64,000 nucleotides of DNA from Vibrio penaeicida (GCF_019977755.1 NZ_AP025144.1:1736001-1800000), one strand, 5' to 3'; shown: positions 17,715 through 27,466, counted from the first letter of the stretch. The notes: a model not told the origin generated them from the letters alone. A program made the numbers and translations.

Positions 17715-19166
17715 ATGACACAAAATGTAGAAGTCAATGAACGCCCAGCACCTGATGACCTGCTTGCTCAAATAGCGGAATACGTCAGCAATACCAATAT
17801 TCAGTCGGAAGAAGCGTACAACACAGCCCGGAATTGTTTAATGGATACGCTGGGTTGCGGGTTACTGGCGCTTAGATTCCCAGAGTGTACGAAACATCTT
17901 GGTCCACTCGTGCCGGGCACAACCGTCAGGCATGGTGCGCGAGTTCCGGGTACTAGCCATGAATTAGATCCAATCACTGCTGCTTTTAATATTGGTTGTG
18001 TGATTCGTTGGTTGGACTTTAATGACACATGGTTGGCAGCGGAGTGGGGGCACCCGTCAGACAATCTAGGTGGGATCTTGGCTACCGCCGATTATCTAAG
18101 CCAAGTTGCTGTAGCTGAGGGGAAAGCGCCTCTCACTATGAAAGATGTTCTGACTGCCATGATCAAAGCCCACGAGATTCAAGGTGTGTTAGCACTTGAA
18201 AACTCATACAACCGAGTTGGGTTGGACCATGTCTTGTTGGTGCGAGTTGCATCTACTGCGGTTGTTACCAAAATGCTTGGAGGCAACAAAGAGCAAATTA
18301 TAGATGCTGTCTCCCAAGCTTGGGTCGATGGTTGCGCGCTAAGAACGTATCGGCATGCCCCTAATGCTGGTTCACGAAAATCGTGGGCGGCTGGGGATGC
18401 GACTTCACGTGCGGTTCGACTTGCGATGATCACGATGAAAGGTGAAATGGGCTTGCCGTCTGTGTTAACGGCTCCTAAGTGGGGATACTATGACGTACTT
18501 TTCAATGGTGAACAATTCAAAGTGAATCAGCCATTTGAAAGCTACGTGATGGAAAATGTCTTATTTAAGATATCTTTCCCAGCAGAGTTCCATTCACAAA
18601 CCGCTGTGGAATGCGCAGTGGCGCTTCACAATGAAGTTAAAGATAGAATCGACCAGATCACCAGAATTGAAGTGACGACCCATGAATCTGCGATTCGTAT
18701 TATTTCCAAATCCGGTAAGTTGGCGAATCCTGCTGATAGGGATCATTGTTTGCAATACATGATTGCTGTTCCATTGATTTACGGAGATTTGGTGGCAGAG
18801 CATTATGAAGATGGTTTCCACAATGGCGATCCGCGCATCGATGCACTGAGAGAGAAAATGATGATTATTGAAGACTCGCGGTATAGCCGAGAGTATTTGG
18901 AATCGGATAAGCGTTCAATTGCCAATGCGATCCAAGTCTTTTTTGATGATGGCTCGTCGACTGAGAAGATCGAAATTGAATACCCGATTGGTCATCGCCG
19001 CCGACGTGAAGAAGGTATTCCAGTACTGGAGCAAAAATTCCTTCGAAATCTACAAACCCGTTTCCCTGTGATGCGTTCTCAGCAAGTCTTTGATTTATGT
19101 ATAGACCAACAAGCACTTGAGCGCACGCCTGTTCACGAGTTCATGAGTTTGTTTACTATCAATTAA
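17715..19166 (+). CDS. prpD: 2-Methylcitrate dehydratase
   Basis: The 483-residue protein has the same length as E. coli PrpD and belongs to the MmgE/PrpD family. Conserved blocks include [20 protein letters not shown] (about 98-117) and [19 protein letters not shown] (about 220-238). It dehydrates 2-methylcitrate to 2-methyl-cis-aconitate without an iron-sulfur cluster. V. cholerae and many other Vibrio instead use AcnD with PrpF at this step, as recalled from known operons; neither gene is present here. A short terminator-like hairpin follows the stop, before prpE. Confidence 0.95.
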   Translation: MTQNVEVNERPAPDDLLAQIAEYVSNTNIQSEEAYNTARNCLMDTLGCGLLALRFPECTKHLGPLVPGTTVRHGARVPGTSHELDPITAAFNIGCVIRWLDFNDTWLAAEWGHPSDNLGGILATADYLSQVAVAEGKAPLTMKDVLTAMIKAHEIQGVLALENSYNRVGLDHVLLVRVASTAVVTKMLGGNKEQIIDAVSQAWVDGCALRTYRHAPNAGSRKSWAAGDATSRAVRLAMITMKGEMGLPSVLTAPKWGYYDVLFNGEQFKVNQPFESYVMENVLFKISFPAEFHSQTAVECAVALHNEVKDRIDQITRIEVTTHESAIRIISKSGKLANPADRDHCLQYMIAVPLIYGDLVAEHYEDGFHNGDPRIDALREKMMIIEDSRYSREYLESDKRSIANAIQVFFDDGSSTEKIEIEYPIGHRRRREEGIPVLEQKFLRNLQTRFPVMRSQQVFDLCIDQQALERTPVHEFMSLFTIN

Positions 19167-19174
19167 CTGAAAAT

Positions 19175-19198
19175 GGAGCCGTGATCGGCTCCGTTTTT
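19175..19198 (+). terminator. Short terminator-like hairpin between prpD and prpE
   Basis: A perfect 7-bp GC-rich stem (GGAGCCG with CGGCTCC), loop TGAT, then GTTTTT. It starts 8 bases after the prpD stop and ends 18 bases before the prpE start, so prpE may depend on partial read-through or be expressed less than prpBCD. Confidence 0.65.
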
Positions 19199-19216
19199 AT
19201 ATCGGAGGAAGAACGG

Positions 19217-21100
19217 ATGTCTACCTACGAAAAAGAGTATCAGTTTTCTTGCAATGAACCCGAAGCGTTTTGGAAAAAACAAGCCCAAAACCTAGATTGG
19301 TTTCAGTTCCCTCAAACGATTTTAAGCAAAGACGAAAATGGCATAGACCGATGGTTCGCCGACGGAGTTTTGAATACTTGTTGGCTTGCACTGGATTACC
19401 ACATTGAGCAAGGTAATGGTGACAAAACAGCGTTGATCTATGATTCACCGGTTACTGGAGTAAAGCGCAGTTACACTTACGCTCAGCTGCAAAAAGAAGT
19501 GGCTAAAATTGCGGGTATGCTTGTGGTGCAAGGGGTCGGTAAGGGCGATCGAGTCGTTATCTACATGCCCATGATCCCCCAAGCCGTTATGGCGATGTTA
19601 GCTTGCGCCAGAATAGGGGCAATTCACTCTGTAGTTTTTGGCGGCTTTGCGCCAAATGAGCTTGCAGTGCGGATTGAGGATGCGGAACCGAAAGTGGTAA
19701 TGACTGCGTCCTGTGGTATTGAAGTAAACAAAATACTGCCATATAAACCCATCGTCGACCAAGCCGTTATGGATAGCCGCTGGAAACCTTCCTCTGTGAT
19801 TGTTTTTCAGCGGCCAGAGTGTGTTGCTGCGTTGAACCAGTCGCGCGATGTTGAATGGCAATCCGCGCAAAGCTCAGCGCCTATCGCCGACTGCGTGCCC
19901 GTAAAATCGACAGACCCGCTTTATATTCTTTATACATCGGGAACAACTGGAAAACCCAAAGGTGTTGTGCGTGACAACGGTGGGCACGCGGTTGCGATGA
20001 AATATTCCATGTCTTGTTTGTATAACCTTCCACAAAATGGTGTGTTTTGGGCGGCATCAGATGTGGGGTGGGTAGTGGGGCATTCTTACATTGTATACGC
20101 TCCCTTAATTCATGGTTGTACAACCGTACTTTTTGAAGGCAAACCTATAAAAACTCCCGATCCTGGCGCATTTTGGAGAATCTGCGAAGAATACAATGTG
20201 AATGTACTCTTTTCTGCCCCCACGGCATTCCGAGCGATCAAAAAGGAAGACGCAGAAGGTAGTCACTTAGAGAAATATGACCTATCGAATCTAAACAGTA
20301 TTTTTATGGCAGGGGAAAGATTGGATCCGCCAACTCAAGAGTGGGTGGAAACCTGCACTCGAAAACCTGTGATTGACCATTGGTGGCAAACGGAAACGGG
20401 TTGGGCGATTGCGGGAAACCCATTAGGGGTGGAAGCGTTACCAGTTAAACACGGCAGCGCCACAAAGCCCATGCCAGGCTTTGAAGTCGCCATTCTTGAT
20501 GAGTTTGGTCATGCTAAGGCATCGGGGCAACAAGGTTATGTCGCAATAAAACGCCCACTCCCACCAAGTTGTTTGCCTACAATATGGCGTAATCACGACC
20601 GATTTGAGTCAGGTTATTTGTCTCAATTTCCTGAGTACTACGTTTCAGGGGATGGTGGATATTTAGATGAGGATGGTTACTTGTTCATAATGGGTCGAGT
20701 GGATGATGTCATTAATGTTGCAGGGCATCGTTTATCAACAGGGGAGATGGAAGAGATTGTTGGTGGTCATCCTGCCGTTGCGGAATGTGCTGTAGTAGGG
20801 ATACACGATGATCTCAAAGGTCAAACACCGCTTGGCTTTGTGGTTCTTAAGGATGGGGTGTCGATAGCCGACGATAACATTGAAGAAGAGCTGGTTGGTA
20901 AAGTAAGGGATGAGATTGGTGCCGTAGCTTGCTTCAAGCACGCCTTAGTTGTAGACCGTTTGCCAAAAACGAGGTCAGGGAAAATCCTTCGACGAGTCAT
21001 TCGCCAGATTGCAGATGGAGAACAATACACCGTGCCATCGACAATAGACGACCCCACCAGCTTAAATGAATTGGAAGACGTACTTAATCGACCCAAATAA
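19217..21100 (+). CDS. prpE: Propionyl-CoA synthetase
   Basis: From the ATG at 19217, preceded by CGGAGGAA at 19203-19210, the protein has 627 residues, close to E. coli PrpE (628). An in-frame ATG at 19181 lies inside a terminator-like hairpin and was not chosen. It belongs to the acyl-AMP ligase family. The ATP-binding motif YTSGTTGKPKGVVRDNGG starts at about 239, WWQTETGW lies near 396, and the acetylatable catalytic Lys589 is in PKTRSGKILRR. It activates propionate to propionyl-CoA, which PrpC uses. It is the last gene of the operon. Confidence 0.95.
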   Translation: MSTYEKEYQFSCNEPEAFWKKQAQNLDWFQFPQTILSKDENGIDRWFADGVLNTCWLALDYHIEQGNGDKTALIYDSPVTGVKRSYTYAQLQKEVAKIAGMLVVQGVGKGDRVVIYMPMIPQAVMAMLACARIGAIHSVVFGGFAPNELAVRIEDAEPKVVMTASCGIEVNKILPYKPIVDQAVMDSRWKPSSVIVFQRPECVAALNQSRDVEWQSAQSSAPIADCVPVKSTDPLYILYTSGTTGKPKGVVRDNGGHAVAMKYSMSCLYNLPQNGVFWAASDVGWVVGHSYIVYAPLIHGCTTVLFEGKPIKTPDPGAFWRICEEYNVNVLFSAPTAFRAIKKEDAEGSHLEKYDLSNLNSIFMAGERLDPPTQEWVETCTRKPVIDHWWQTETGWAIAGNPLGVEALPVKHGSATKPMPGFEVAILDEFGHAKASGQQGYVAIKRPLPPSCLPTIWRNHDRFESGYLSQFPEYYVSGDGGYLDEDGYLFIMGRVDDVINVAGHRLSTGEMEEIVGGHPAVAECAVVGIHDDLKGQTPLGFVVLKDGVSIADDNIEEELVGKVRDEIGAVACFKHALVVDRLPKTRSGKILRRVIRQIADGEQYTVPSTIDDPTSLNELEDVLNRPK

Positions 21101-21112
21101 CGGTTACTATTT

Positions 21113-21138
21113 AAGCGCATCCATTGGGTGCGCTTTTT
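21113..21138 (+). terminator. Terminator of the prp operon
   Basis: A 10-bp stem with one G-T pair (AAGCGCATCC with GGGTGCGCTT), 3-base loop and TTTTT tail, 12 bases after the prpE stop. Confidence 0.9.
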
Positions 21139-21270
21139 CGTCATAGCCGATGCAGTATGTTTTTAGTTATTCTTCTCTCTGAATGGAGGTAGCAGATAGG
21201 GTTCTGAACTATGCACATTGAAGTAGATTGAGTATATACTTAGCGCATAAGCTTTTATTCCCATAGACTT

Positions 21271-21756
21271 ATGAGCCTCATTAAGATTCGTGCTGCCCAA
21301 ACATCCGATTTGGAAGCACTCAACGATTTTATGTATGAACTTCACGATTTTCATCACAAAGTCACCCCGGAGCTGTTTAAAACGGCTGAAGATGTTGAGC
21401 AAGAAAAAAGTATTGCTCGTTATCTCGATAACCCAGAATGTTTTGTTTATGTCGCCGTGCATCCAGAACATGGAGCTGTTGGCTTTATCTCGGGTCACTT
21501 CTGCGAACTACAATCTTCCATTATGAAACCTGTACAAATGGGCAGCATTGATGAAATGTATGTTGAACCAGGTTTTCGTAAACAAGGCATCGCGAGGCTG
21601 CTGTTCTTACGCTTGGAGCGCTCTTTTAAAGACTGTGGAGTGAAACAAATGTTTGTAGAAGTGTGGCAGTTTAATGAAGCTGCCTTAAACTTTTATAGCA
21701 ACTTGGGATTAGAGCATCATATCCATTGGATGCGAAAGCCTCTAATCGATTCTTAA
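21271..21756 (+). CDS. GNAT-family N-acetyltransferase
   Basis: The 161-residue protein covers one GNAT domain. The acetyl-CoA-binding motif A is visible as IDEMYVEPGFRKQGIARLLF (about 92-111, with the R-x-x-G-x-A pyrophosphate loop), followed by motif B (FNEAALNFYSNLGLE). The acceptor substrate cannot be inferred. The gene stands between the prp terminator and the NUDIX gene, 18 bases from the latter, so these two may be co-transcribed. Confidence 0.88.
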   Translation: MSLIKIRAAQTSDLEALNDFMYELHDFHHKVTPELFKTAEDVEQEKSIARYLDNPECFVYVAVHPEHGAVGFISGHFCELQSSIMKPVQMGSIDEMYVEPGFRKQGIARLLFLRLERSFKDCGVKQMFVEVWQFNEAALNFYSNLGLEHHIHWMRKPLIDS

Positions 21757-21774
21757 TTTTAGGGATTACACATT

Positions 21775-23244
21775 GTGACATTTCGTCGTCTGTTTTCATG
21801 TTTCATTTTTCTAGTTTTCATCTCTTTTACCAGTTTGTTCGTATCTGCAACCGCCTCGGCTAGTACGGAATCTCCCCAGAAATACAAAGGCGCACTATGT
21901 TTGATTGCAAGCCATGATGGGCGCATTGTCATGGTGCGAGAGGCCATCACTGGGCAGATCTCAATCCCAGGAGGTCATGTCGAAGAAGGGGAAGATCCCG
22001 CGAAAGCGGCTGAGCGAGAGGCTTGGGAAGAGTCGGGTTTGGTTGTTACTGTTCTTGGAAAGTTAGGCGTTTTAGGCAATGCGGCGTTATACGATTGCGT
22101 ATCAGATTCTCCTATCGTTGCGTTCAACCACACTGATGAAGCTGGTCATCACATCGTTCCGGCTTGGTTTGCACCCCATTATGGTATTGAAACCAAACAA
22201 GTGGTGCTTGCGAAAGTGGGTGAAGTAAATAAGGCGACATACCGCTACCCGTCTCAAATTGAAGCTTTGCAATACTACTCCGGAAAAGCGACAAGACAAA
22301 AAGTGGCGTATATCGATGATATCGTCGAAGCGGCGCCTCCGATTCACCAAGCAGAAATTAAATACATTAAAGCGCTTCAAGATGGCGTTTTAAGTGCTCC
22401 GCCAGCATTGGTTCCGTATATCCATGCCTTTCTCTATGTTGGAGACACGCTAGCAAGTCCTTGGATGCTGATTTTCTTAATACCAACGGCATTTATGGTG
22501 TTTGGACGTTACTTTGGTGCGGAGTTACTCTTCGCTGTGGTCAGTGTCGCGATTTTGGCGTTGGTTGCACAAGTTGGAGTAGGGTTTGCTCGTCCTCACG
22601 CCTTTATGCCGGAATTGATGCTTGGCGACACGTTTGGGTTTGGAATGCCGAGCATGACGAGCGCACTCATGGTGACGGTGTTAGGTCTATTTTATTTGCA
22701 TGCTACTCGTGAATACCCAATTGAAGTCGTGCGACGTTACTTGCCATCGATTATCACTATTGTGCTGTTCCATGGCGTGTCCAGTGTTTACCTTGGAGCG
22801 CAATACTTCTCAGACGTTTTGGTCGGTATTGTACTAGGGGCAATGGCCGTTTGGCACTTTAATCGTCTAGATAAAAAAGACGAGGTGCATACGGGGCAAA
22901 TACTAAGCAGTGCGTCTGTTTGGTGGGTTGTGGTTGTAATTATCGCAGGGTTAGCGACATTGTGGCCAAGGCCAGACTTTGCGAACTGGTTTGCTACTTC
23001 GATTGCTATTGCGGCAGTTTTCACTTTCTTAAAACCGAAAGTGGAATCTCGTCATCGCAGCGTCAAACATATCGTGAGTGTGATAGCTGTGTTAGTGCTA
23101 ACCAATTTATTGTTTGGGGTCGTGCAGGGGATTTTGAATTACAGTTCTATCATTGCGTTGGCTCTAGAAGCGCTTAGATACCCAATCCTCGTATTGATAT
23201 TTGCAATCACACAGCTTCGTACGGGCAAAGACCAAAGAATGTAG
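21775..23244 (+). CDS. NUDIX hydrolase fused to a degenerate PAP2-like membrane domain
   Basis: The 489-residue protein starts with GTG and an N-terminal hydrophobic signal or anchor (about 5-25). A NUDIX domain follows (about 36-165) with an intact catalytic box: GGHVEEG at 66-72, then REAWEESGLV. After a linker come about eight helices (about 220-485) with the outline of a PAP2 phosphatase. The PAP2 catalytic residues are mostly lost: the first motif keeps only Arg273-Pro274, PSGH is PSMT (292-295), and the third-motif His is Gln343 in GAQYFSD. So nucleotide or diphosphate hydrolysis by the NUDIX part is likely, outside or at the membrane, while the membrane part probably binds or anchors. 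The substrate is unknown. Confidence 0.85.
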   Translation: MTFRRLFSCFIFLVFISFTSLFVSATASASTESPQKYKGALCLIASHDGRIVMVREAITGQISIPGGHVEEGEDPAKAAEREAWEESGLVVTVLGKLGVLGNAALYDCVSDSPIVAFNHTDEAGHHIVPAWFAPHYGIETKQVVLAKVGEVNKATYRYPSQIEALQYYSGKATRQKVAYIDDIVEAAPPIHQAEIKYIKALQDGVLSAPPALVPYIHAFLYVGDTLASPWMLIFLIPTAFMVFGRYFGAELLFAVVSVAILALVAQVGVGFARPHAFMPELMLGDTFGFGMPSMTSALMVTVLGLFYLHATREYPIEVVRRYLPSIITIVLFHGVSSVYLGAQYFSDVLVGIVLGAMAVWHFNRLDKKDEVHTGQILSSASVWWVVVVIIAGLATLWPRPDFANWFATSIAIAAVFTFLKPKVESRHRSVKHIVSVIAVLVLTNLLFGVVQGILNYSSIIALALEALRYPILVLIFAITQLRTGKDQRM

Positions 23245-23262
23245 GTCATTCATGGCATTAGG

Positions 23263-23289
23263 ATAGGATCTTTCGAGGTCCTATTTTTT
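23263..23289 (+). terminator. Terminator after the NUDIX/PAP2-like gene
   Basis: A 9-bp stem (ATAGGATCT with AGGTCCTAT, one wobble) closed by a TTCG tetraloop and followed by six T residues. Confidence 0.9.
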
Positions 23290-23328
23290 GTGCCTTTTAC
23301 AAACACTGGTATGTTCTACAGAAGTGCG

Positions 23329-23334
23329 TATAAT
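23329..23334 (+). promoter_or_regulatory. Candidate -10 element of the queE-queC promoter
   Basis: A consensus TATAAT lies 80 bases before queE, just after the preceding terminator. No good -35 is seen at the normal distance (TGGTAT at 16 bp). A transcript from here would have a leader of about 74 bases that can form a hairpin (TGCTG with CAGCA). Confidence 0.5.
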
Positions 23335-23414
23335 CCGGCAGTTTGCTGTTCGCTAGGCGGTATTTGTCCAGCAGTAAACCCTATTAAAAATCCGGATTAA
23401 GAAGTGTTCACGTT

Positions 23415-24092
23415 TTGAGTAGCCAGTACAAAATCAACGAAATGTTTGAAACCATCCAAGGTGAAGGTACTTTTACAGGGGTGCCTTCGGTGTTTGTTCG
23501 TCTGCAAGAATGCCCTGTAGGGTGTGCTTGGTGTGATACAAAACAAACGTGGGAAGCCGAAGAAAAAGATTTGGCGCCAATTGGCGATATCATGGTGAAA
23601 ACAGAAGACTCTCCTACATGGTGTTTTGTTTCCGCTGCGCAAATTGTCGAGCAGTACAAGTTACACGGATTTAGCGCTAAGAATATCGTGATAACGGGGG
23701 GCGAACCGTGCGTATACGACTTGGTGAACTTAACAGAAGCTTTCGAGAAAATTGGTTGCCAATGTCAAATTGAAACCAGCGGAACTTTTGAAGTAAAAGC
23801 AACGGATTCAACTTGGGTAACGGTTTCTCCAAAAATTGCGATGAAAGGAAAGCTACCTGTTCTCAAGTCCGCATTGGAACGAGCCGACGAAATAAAGCAC
23901 CCGGTTGGAACGCAAAAAGACATAGACCAGCTAGATGAACTGATCGCCAGCGCTAACGTGTCTGAGAAGACGACGATAGCCCTTCAGCCAATCAGCCAGA
24001 AGCCAAGAGCAACAAAACTGTGTATCGATACCTGTATTGAACGAAATTGGCGTCTCTCTGTTCAAACTCATAAGTACTTAAACATTGCATAG
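23415..24092 (+). CDS. queE: 7-Carboxy-7-deazaguanine synthase
   Basis: The 225-residue protein is a radical SAM enzyme with the CX3CX2C cluster motif at Cys33, Cys37 and Cys40 (CPVGCAWC), preceded by YKINEMFETIQGEG, typical of QueE, and the SAM-binding ITGGEPC at about 94-100. It converts 6-carboxy-tetrahydropterin to 7-carboxy-7-deazaguanine in the queuosine pathway. The start appears to be TTG at 23415, since no ATG or GTG gives the conserved N-terminus; a short upstream extension is impossible to exclude. queC follows after nine bases. Confidence 0.93.
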   Translation: MSSQYKINEMFETIQGEGTFTGVPSVFVRLQECPVGCAWCDTKQTWEAEEKDLAPIGDIMVKTEDSPTWCFVSAAQIVEQYKLHGFSAKNIVITGGEPCVYDLVNLTEAFEKIGCQCQIETSGTFEVKATDSTWVTVSPKIAMKGKLPVLKSALERADEIKHPVGTQKDIDQLDELIASANVSEKTTIALQPISQKPRATKLCIDTCIERNWRLSVQTHKYLNIA

Positions 24093-24101
24093 GGCCGTAA
24101 T

Positions 24102-24803
24102 ATGAAAAAAGCCGTTGTCGTTTTTAGTGGTGGCCAAGACTCCACAACTTGTCTTGTTCAAGCGATAGAAGAATTTGATGAAGTACACGCGATTACGTTT
24201 GATTATGGTCAGCGTCATAAGCTTGAAATTGAAGTGGCTGAAAAACTAGCCAGTGACCTCAATATTGCTGCTCATAAAGTGATGGATGTCGGCTTACTGA
24301 ACGAGCTAGCAATCAGTTCGTTAACGCGTGATGACATTCCTGTATCACATGAACTGCAAGACAATGGATTACCTAATTCGTTTGTTCCCGGTAGAAACAT
24401 TCTTTTCCTGACTCTAGCTGGAATTTACGCTTATCAAATTGGCGCAGAGACTGTCATTACAGGCGTGTGTGAAACCGATTTTTCTGGTTACCCTGATTGC
24501 CGCGATGAGTTTGTAAAAGCAATGAACAAAGCACTTGTTTCCGGCATGGACAAAACTCTAGACATTAAAACTCCGTTGATGTGGCTGAATAAGGCAGAAA
24601 CGTGGGCATTGGCCGATCAATATAAAGCACTGGAATTGGTACGTTCTCAAACGCTGACGTGTTACAACGGGATCATTGGTGATGGTTGCGGTGATTGTCC
24701 TTCTTGTGATCTGCGCTCTGCAGGGCTTAACGAGTATTTAGATAATCAAGAATCAGTTATGCAGTCATTGGTTTCGAAGCAGGGTGAGGAACGTTGTCAA
24801 TAG
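24102..24803 (+). CDS. queC: 7-Cyano-7-deazaguanine synthase
   Basis: The 233-residue protein has the PP-loop ATP-binding motif SGGQDSTTC (about 9-17) and the C-terminal zinc-binding cysteines Cys187, Cys196, Cys199 and Cys202. It turns 7-carboxy-7-deazaguanine into preQ0 with ATP and ammonia, the step after QueE. The 3' end overlaps the convergent TPR-GGDEF gene by 47 bases, so no separate terminator separates them. Confidence 0.96.
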   Translation: MKKAVVVFSGGQDSTTCLVQAIEEFDEVHAITFDYGQRHKLEIEVAEKLASDLNIAAHKVMDVGLLNELAISSLTRDDIPVSHELQDNGLPNSFVPGRNILFLTLAGIYAYQIGAETVITGVCETDFSGYPDCRDEFVKAMNKALVSGMDKTLDIKTPLMWLNKAETWALADQYKALELVRSQTLTCYNGIIGDGCGDCPSCDLRSAGLNEYLDNQESVMQSLVSKQGEERCQ

Positions 24804-26727
24804 GGTCGGTATACGCATCGACAATACAGTTTCTGCCATTTGTTTTAGCCTGATATAACGCTTGATCGAGTATCGAATACAAAATATCAAAATCACTGAG
24901 CTTTTCTGATGTCGCAAGATAAGAAAAGCTCGCGGTTAAATTCAGTGATTGATGGTCTTCCGACATAAAGTGACTGATTTCAATCGTCTCTCGCATTTTT
25001 TCTACTCGGTGCCAAATTTGTTCTTCCGGTACATCGCTCAGTAAGACTAAGAATTCCTCTCCCCCAATTCTTCCTACACAGTCCTTTTCTTCGAGTTGTT
25101 CCTTAATTGTTTTAGCAACGTGCTTCAGCGCAATGTCCCCAGTTGGGTGACCATAGCTGTCATTGATGTCCTTAAAATTATCCAAATCAAAGAGGACTAA
25201 TACGTGTTTGTGGCTGCCAGAAGAGGATTGTGGATGCCTACGGATTTTATCCAAAATAGTTAATCGATTGAATGTTTGTGTAAGCGAATCTTTTTCGGCA
25301 GTTTGTCTTGTCTTTTTATTGGCATACAAGATGCCTCCAATAATAAAAAACAGGACAACCATAAACATTCTGTTCATCATATCGCGTTGTGTTAGGTTAT
25401 CGAGTTGGTGTTTTTGTTCGGTATTTTTCAAAACCAACTTCGAATTTTGAAGTTCCTCTTCTAATTTGCTTTTACTCAAATCTAAGGCTTCAAAAGCGTT
25501 TTGATTTTCGATATCACGCTTATTGATTTCTAGTGTATGAAACTGCTTATAGTGCTCTAACGCTTTCTCGAAATCGCTTGTCTGCTCATGTATTTGTGAT
25601 AGTAGAGAGTGCGCTGAAGCTTCAAACAAAGGTAATTCGTCATTTTGAGCAATTCTTACCGCGGTTTCAGCATATTCAATGGCTACGTTATAAACCTTTC
25701 TAGCTAGGTATTCCTCGCTTAGGCTTAACGCTATTTTTATCTTCATTTCACGGTTGTTTTGCTCGGCGGCCATATCCATTGCTTGATGAAGGTAAGCATT
25801 ACTTAAATCATGATGACCTAGTTTTGTATTGAGTTTTCCTAAGCTTATGTAGGAAAGGGCGATTCCGTACTGGTGATCGAGTTCCTTCAATATTTCTAAC
25901 GATTTTTGAAAAAAATGTTGCGATTTATCAAATTGATCAGTGGTGAGATAGAAATTACCGAGGTTGTGCATTATTTGAGCTTTCGCTAGCGGTAAGGTGT
26001 TTGGCTCATTTCGCAATTCTAGCGATTTTAAAAGGTAAGTTTCGGCTTCGTCGTATCTCCCCATATCCACAAGAAGATTACCTATATCGTTGTAATTACC
26101 AGAATTATCATGGTAAGGCTTAGAGTTTGAAATGATTTCGAAGTACTTAACTAACGCCGTTTTGTAATCTCCAAGGTATGAATAGTTATTGGCAAGTAGA
26201 CGATAAGCGACCCTTAGCGGTATGAATGGGTCTTCCATTTGCTCTAAGTGGCTGACGACTGATGCGCAATAAAACTTTGCGCTGTGGTGTTCGCCCATTC
26301 GGCTAAGCAGTAGGCACAACTGATATTCAATTAATGTTCTGCTTTGATAGTCATGAGTGACCTTTGTTTGGTTTATTAAGTTTTTAAGTTTTGCATAAGA
26401 AGCTTGATTGTTACCACTTGCTTCGTCGTTAAGTGCTTCAATTAGCGTATGTTGAAATTTGTCGAAACTGGTTGGAACATCGGGTAATTGACTGTAATAA
26501 GGCTGTTTACGAATGGAATAAAACCGGAAGATTTGCGTCGAGATATAGAGTTTTTCAGCATTGTCAGGAAGTATGATATGACGTTCTTGAAGCATCATTA
26601 ACGCTGCATGTTCATTGCTTTTTAATTGATTAGCATACAGCTCATTCCAGCTCTCGCGATCAAACGCCGAAGCAGTAAAAGTGACAAATGCGGTGATAAT
26701 ACTAGCGAGTAGATTACTCTTTCTCAC
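24757..26727 (-). CDS. TPR-containing diguanylate cyclase
   Basis: The 656-residue protein has a signal peptide or anchor (about 1-21), a large helical region with TPR-like repeats (about 100-410, clear at [20 protein letters not shown] and [15 protein letters not shown]), a coiled coil (about 410-445), one transmembrane helix (about 449-468) and a GGDEF domain with active motif GGEEF at 555-559. The inhibitory I-site is missing: the RxxD position reads EEKD. It should make c-di-GMP in the cytoplasm in response to a periplasmic signal through the TPR part. Giant adhesins of the LapA type, which are typically c-di-GMP controlled, lie close by. The 3' end overlaps queC. Confidence 0.9.
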   Translation of the reverse strand: MRKSNLLASIITAFVTFTASAFDRESWNELYANQLKSNEHAALMMLQERHIILPDNAEKLYISTQIFRFYSIRKQPYYSQLPDVPTSFDKFQHTLIEALNDEASGNNQASYAKLKNLINQTKVTHDYQSRTLIEYQLCLLLSRMGEHHSAKFYCASVVSHLEQMEDPFIPLRVAYRLLANNYSYLGDYKTALVKYFEIISNSKPYHDNSGNYNDIGNLLVDMGRYDEAETYLLKSLELRNEPNTLPLAKAQIMHNLGNFYLTTDQFDKSQHFFQKSLEILKELDHQYGIALSYISLGKLNTKLGHHDLSNAYLHQAMDMAAEQNNREMKIKIALSLSEEYLARKVYNVAIEYAETAVRIAQNDELPLFEASAHSLLSQIHEQTSDFEKALEHYKQFHTLEINKRDIENQNAFEALDLSKSKLEEELQNSKLVLKNTEQKHQLDNLTQRDMMNRMFMVVLFFIIGGILYANKKTRQTAEKDSLTQTFNRLTILDKIRRHPQSSSGSHKHVLVLFDLDNFKDINDSYGHPTGDIALKHVAKTIKEQLEEKDCVGRIGGEEFLVLLSDVPEEQIWHRVEKMRETIEISHFMSEDHQSLNLTASFSYLATSEKLSDFDILYSILDQALYQAKTNGRNCIVDAYTDPIDNVPHPASKPMTA

Positions 26728-26927
26728 TTATGCTCCAGAGTGAATATTGGATAGGGGGGTTATTGTACGTGTGCAGACATATGAAAATAGTACAAATGTC
26801 ACCTTTTGAAACAGAAAATGAGATTTGTGCAAAAGAAAAACTGAATTAGTGAAGTGAGCCGAAAATTATAGGAATGGACCTATCCAAAATCATTATTTCT
26901 ACATTAAGAATTAGATGCTTTTTAAAT

Positions 26928-26962
26928 GTAAAAAAGCCTAGAGATATTTAATCTCTAGGCTT
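26928..26962 (-). terminator. Terminator after the DUF2750-type gene
   Basis: A perfect 12-bp stem (26934-26945 with 26951-26962) and a 5-base loop; read on the minus strand it is followed by a run of six T. Confidence 0.88.
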
Positions 26963-26987
26963 AAGACTTTTGAAACTTGAATATCTT

Positions 26988-27338
26988 TTAAAGGTAGAGT
27001 TTCGCTAGATCGGAAGGCTCTAATTCTTTACCTTCCAAAGTTGCGTTCCAATTTGTTCCAATTAGGACGCCATCTTCAGCTAACGTGATCAACCAGTCTT
27101 CGACAAAAATATCTAATGGGATTTCTAATACTTCGAAATCGGCCCATTCTTCAACATTGTGTAATTCTGCATCTTCACGAGAAGACCAAAATGGCATTAC
27201 TTCACTGCTTTCAAACTCTGTTGAATCGCAAGCTAGCCAACCCTCTTCATTTCGCAAGCCCCAAACCAACTTGGTCTGCTTGGTTTCTTCAACGAATAGT
27301 TTTAGGTTAGATTCGATGTCTGAAGTTAATTTTGTCAT
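26988..27338 (-). CDS. Small conserved protein of the DUF2750 type
   Basis: The chosen start gives 116 residues beginning MTKLTSDIESNLKLFVEET. A longer in-frame start at 27401 adds 21 residues unlike the family, so it was not used. The protein is acidic and soluble, with the conserved core WGLRNEEGWLACDSTEFE and a C-terminal EDWLITLAEDGVLIGTNW segment that I recall from DUF2750 proteins of gammaproteobacteria. No function is known. It is a single-gene unit between two terminators. Confidence 0.8.
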   Translation of the reverse strand: MTKLTSDIESNLKLFVEETKQTKLVWGLRNEEGWLACDSTEFESSEVMPFWSSREDAELHNVEEWADFEVLEIPLDIFVEDWLITLAEDGVLIGTNWNATLEGKELEPSDLAKLYL

Positions 27339-27413
27339 CGGGGTATCCAATAAGATTAGTAAATTCGCCGAAAGGGTAGCACTTTCCGCGTATTTTGACA
27401 CGGTAAAGATGGA

Positions 27414-27448
27414 AAAATAAAAAAGCCAGATTCATTAGAATCTGGCTT
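27414..27448 (-). terminator. Terminator of the TolC-like/OmpA-like operon
   Basis: An 11-bp perfect stem (27423-27433 with 27438-27448), loop ATTA, and on the minus strand a run of T after the stem. It lies 19 bases beyond the OmpA-like stop. Confidence 0.88.
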
Positions 27449-27466
27449 CTATTCGGATATAGACCG

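Noticed and set aside
23340..23414. preQ1 riboswitch in the queE leader
   Set aside because: Only a weak likeness at the 3' end; the stem-loop with the consensus aptamer bases could not be drawn, so it is not listed as a feature.
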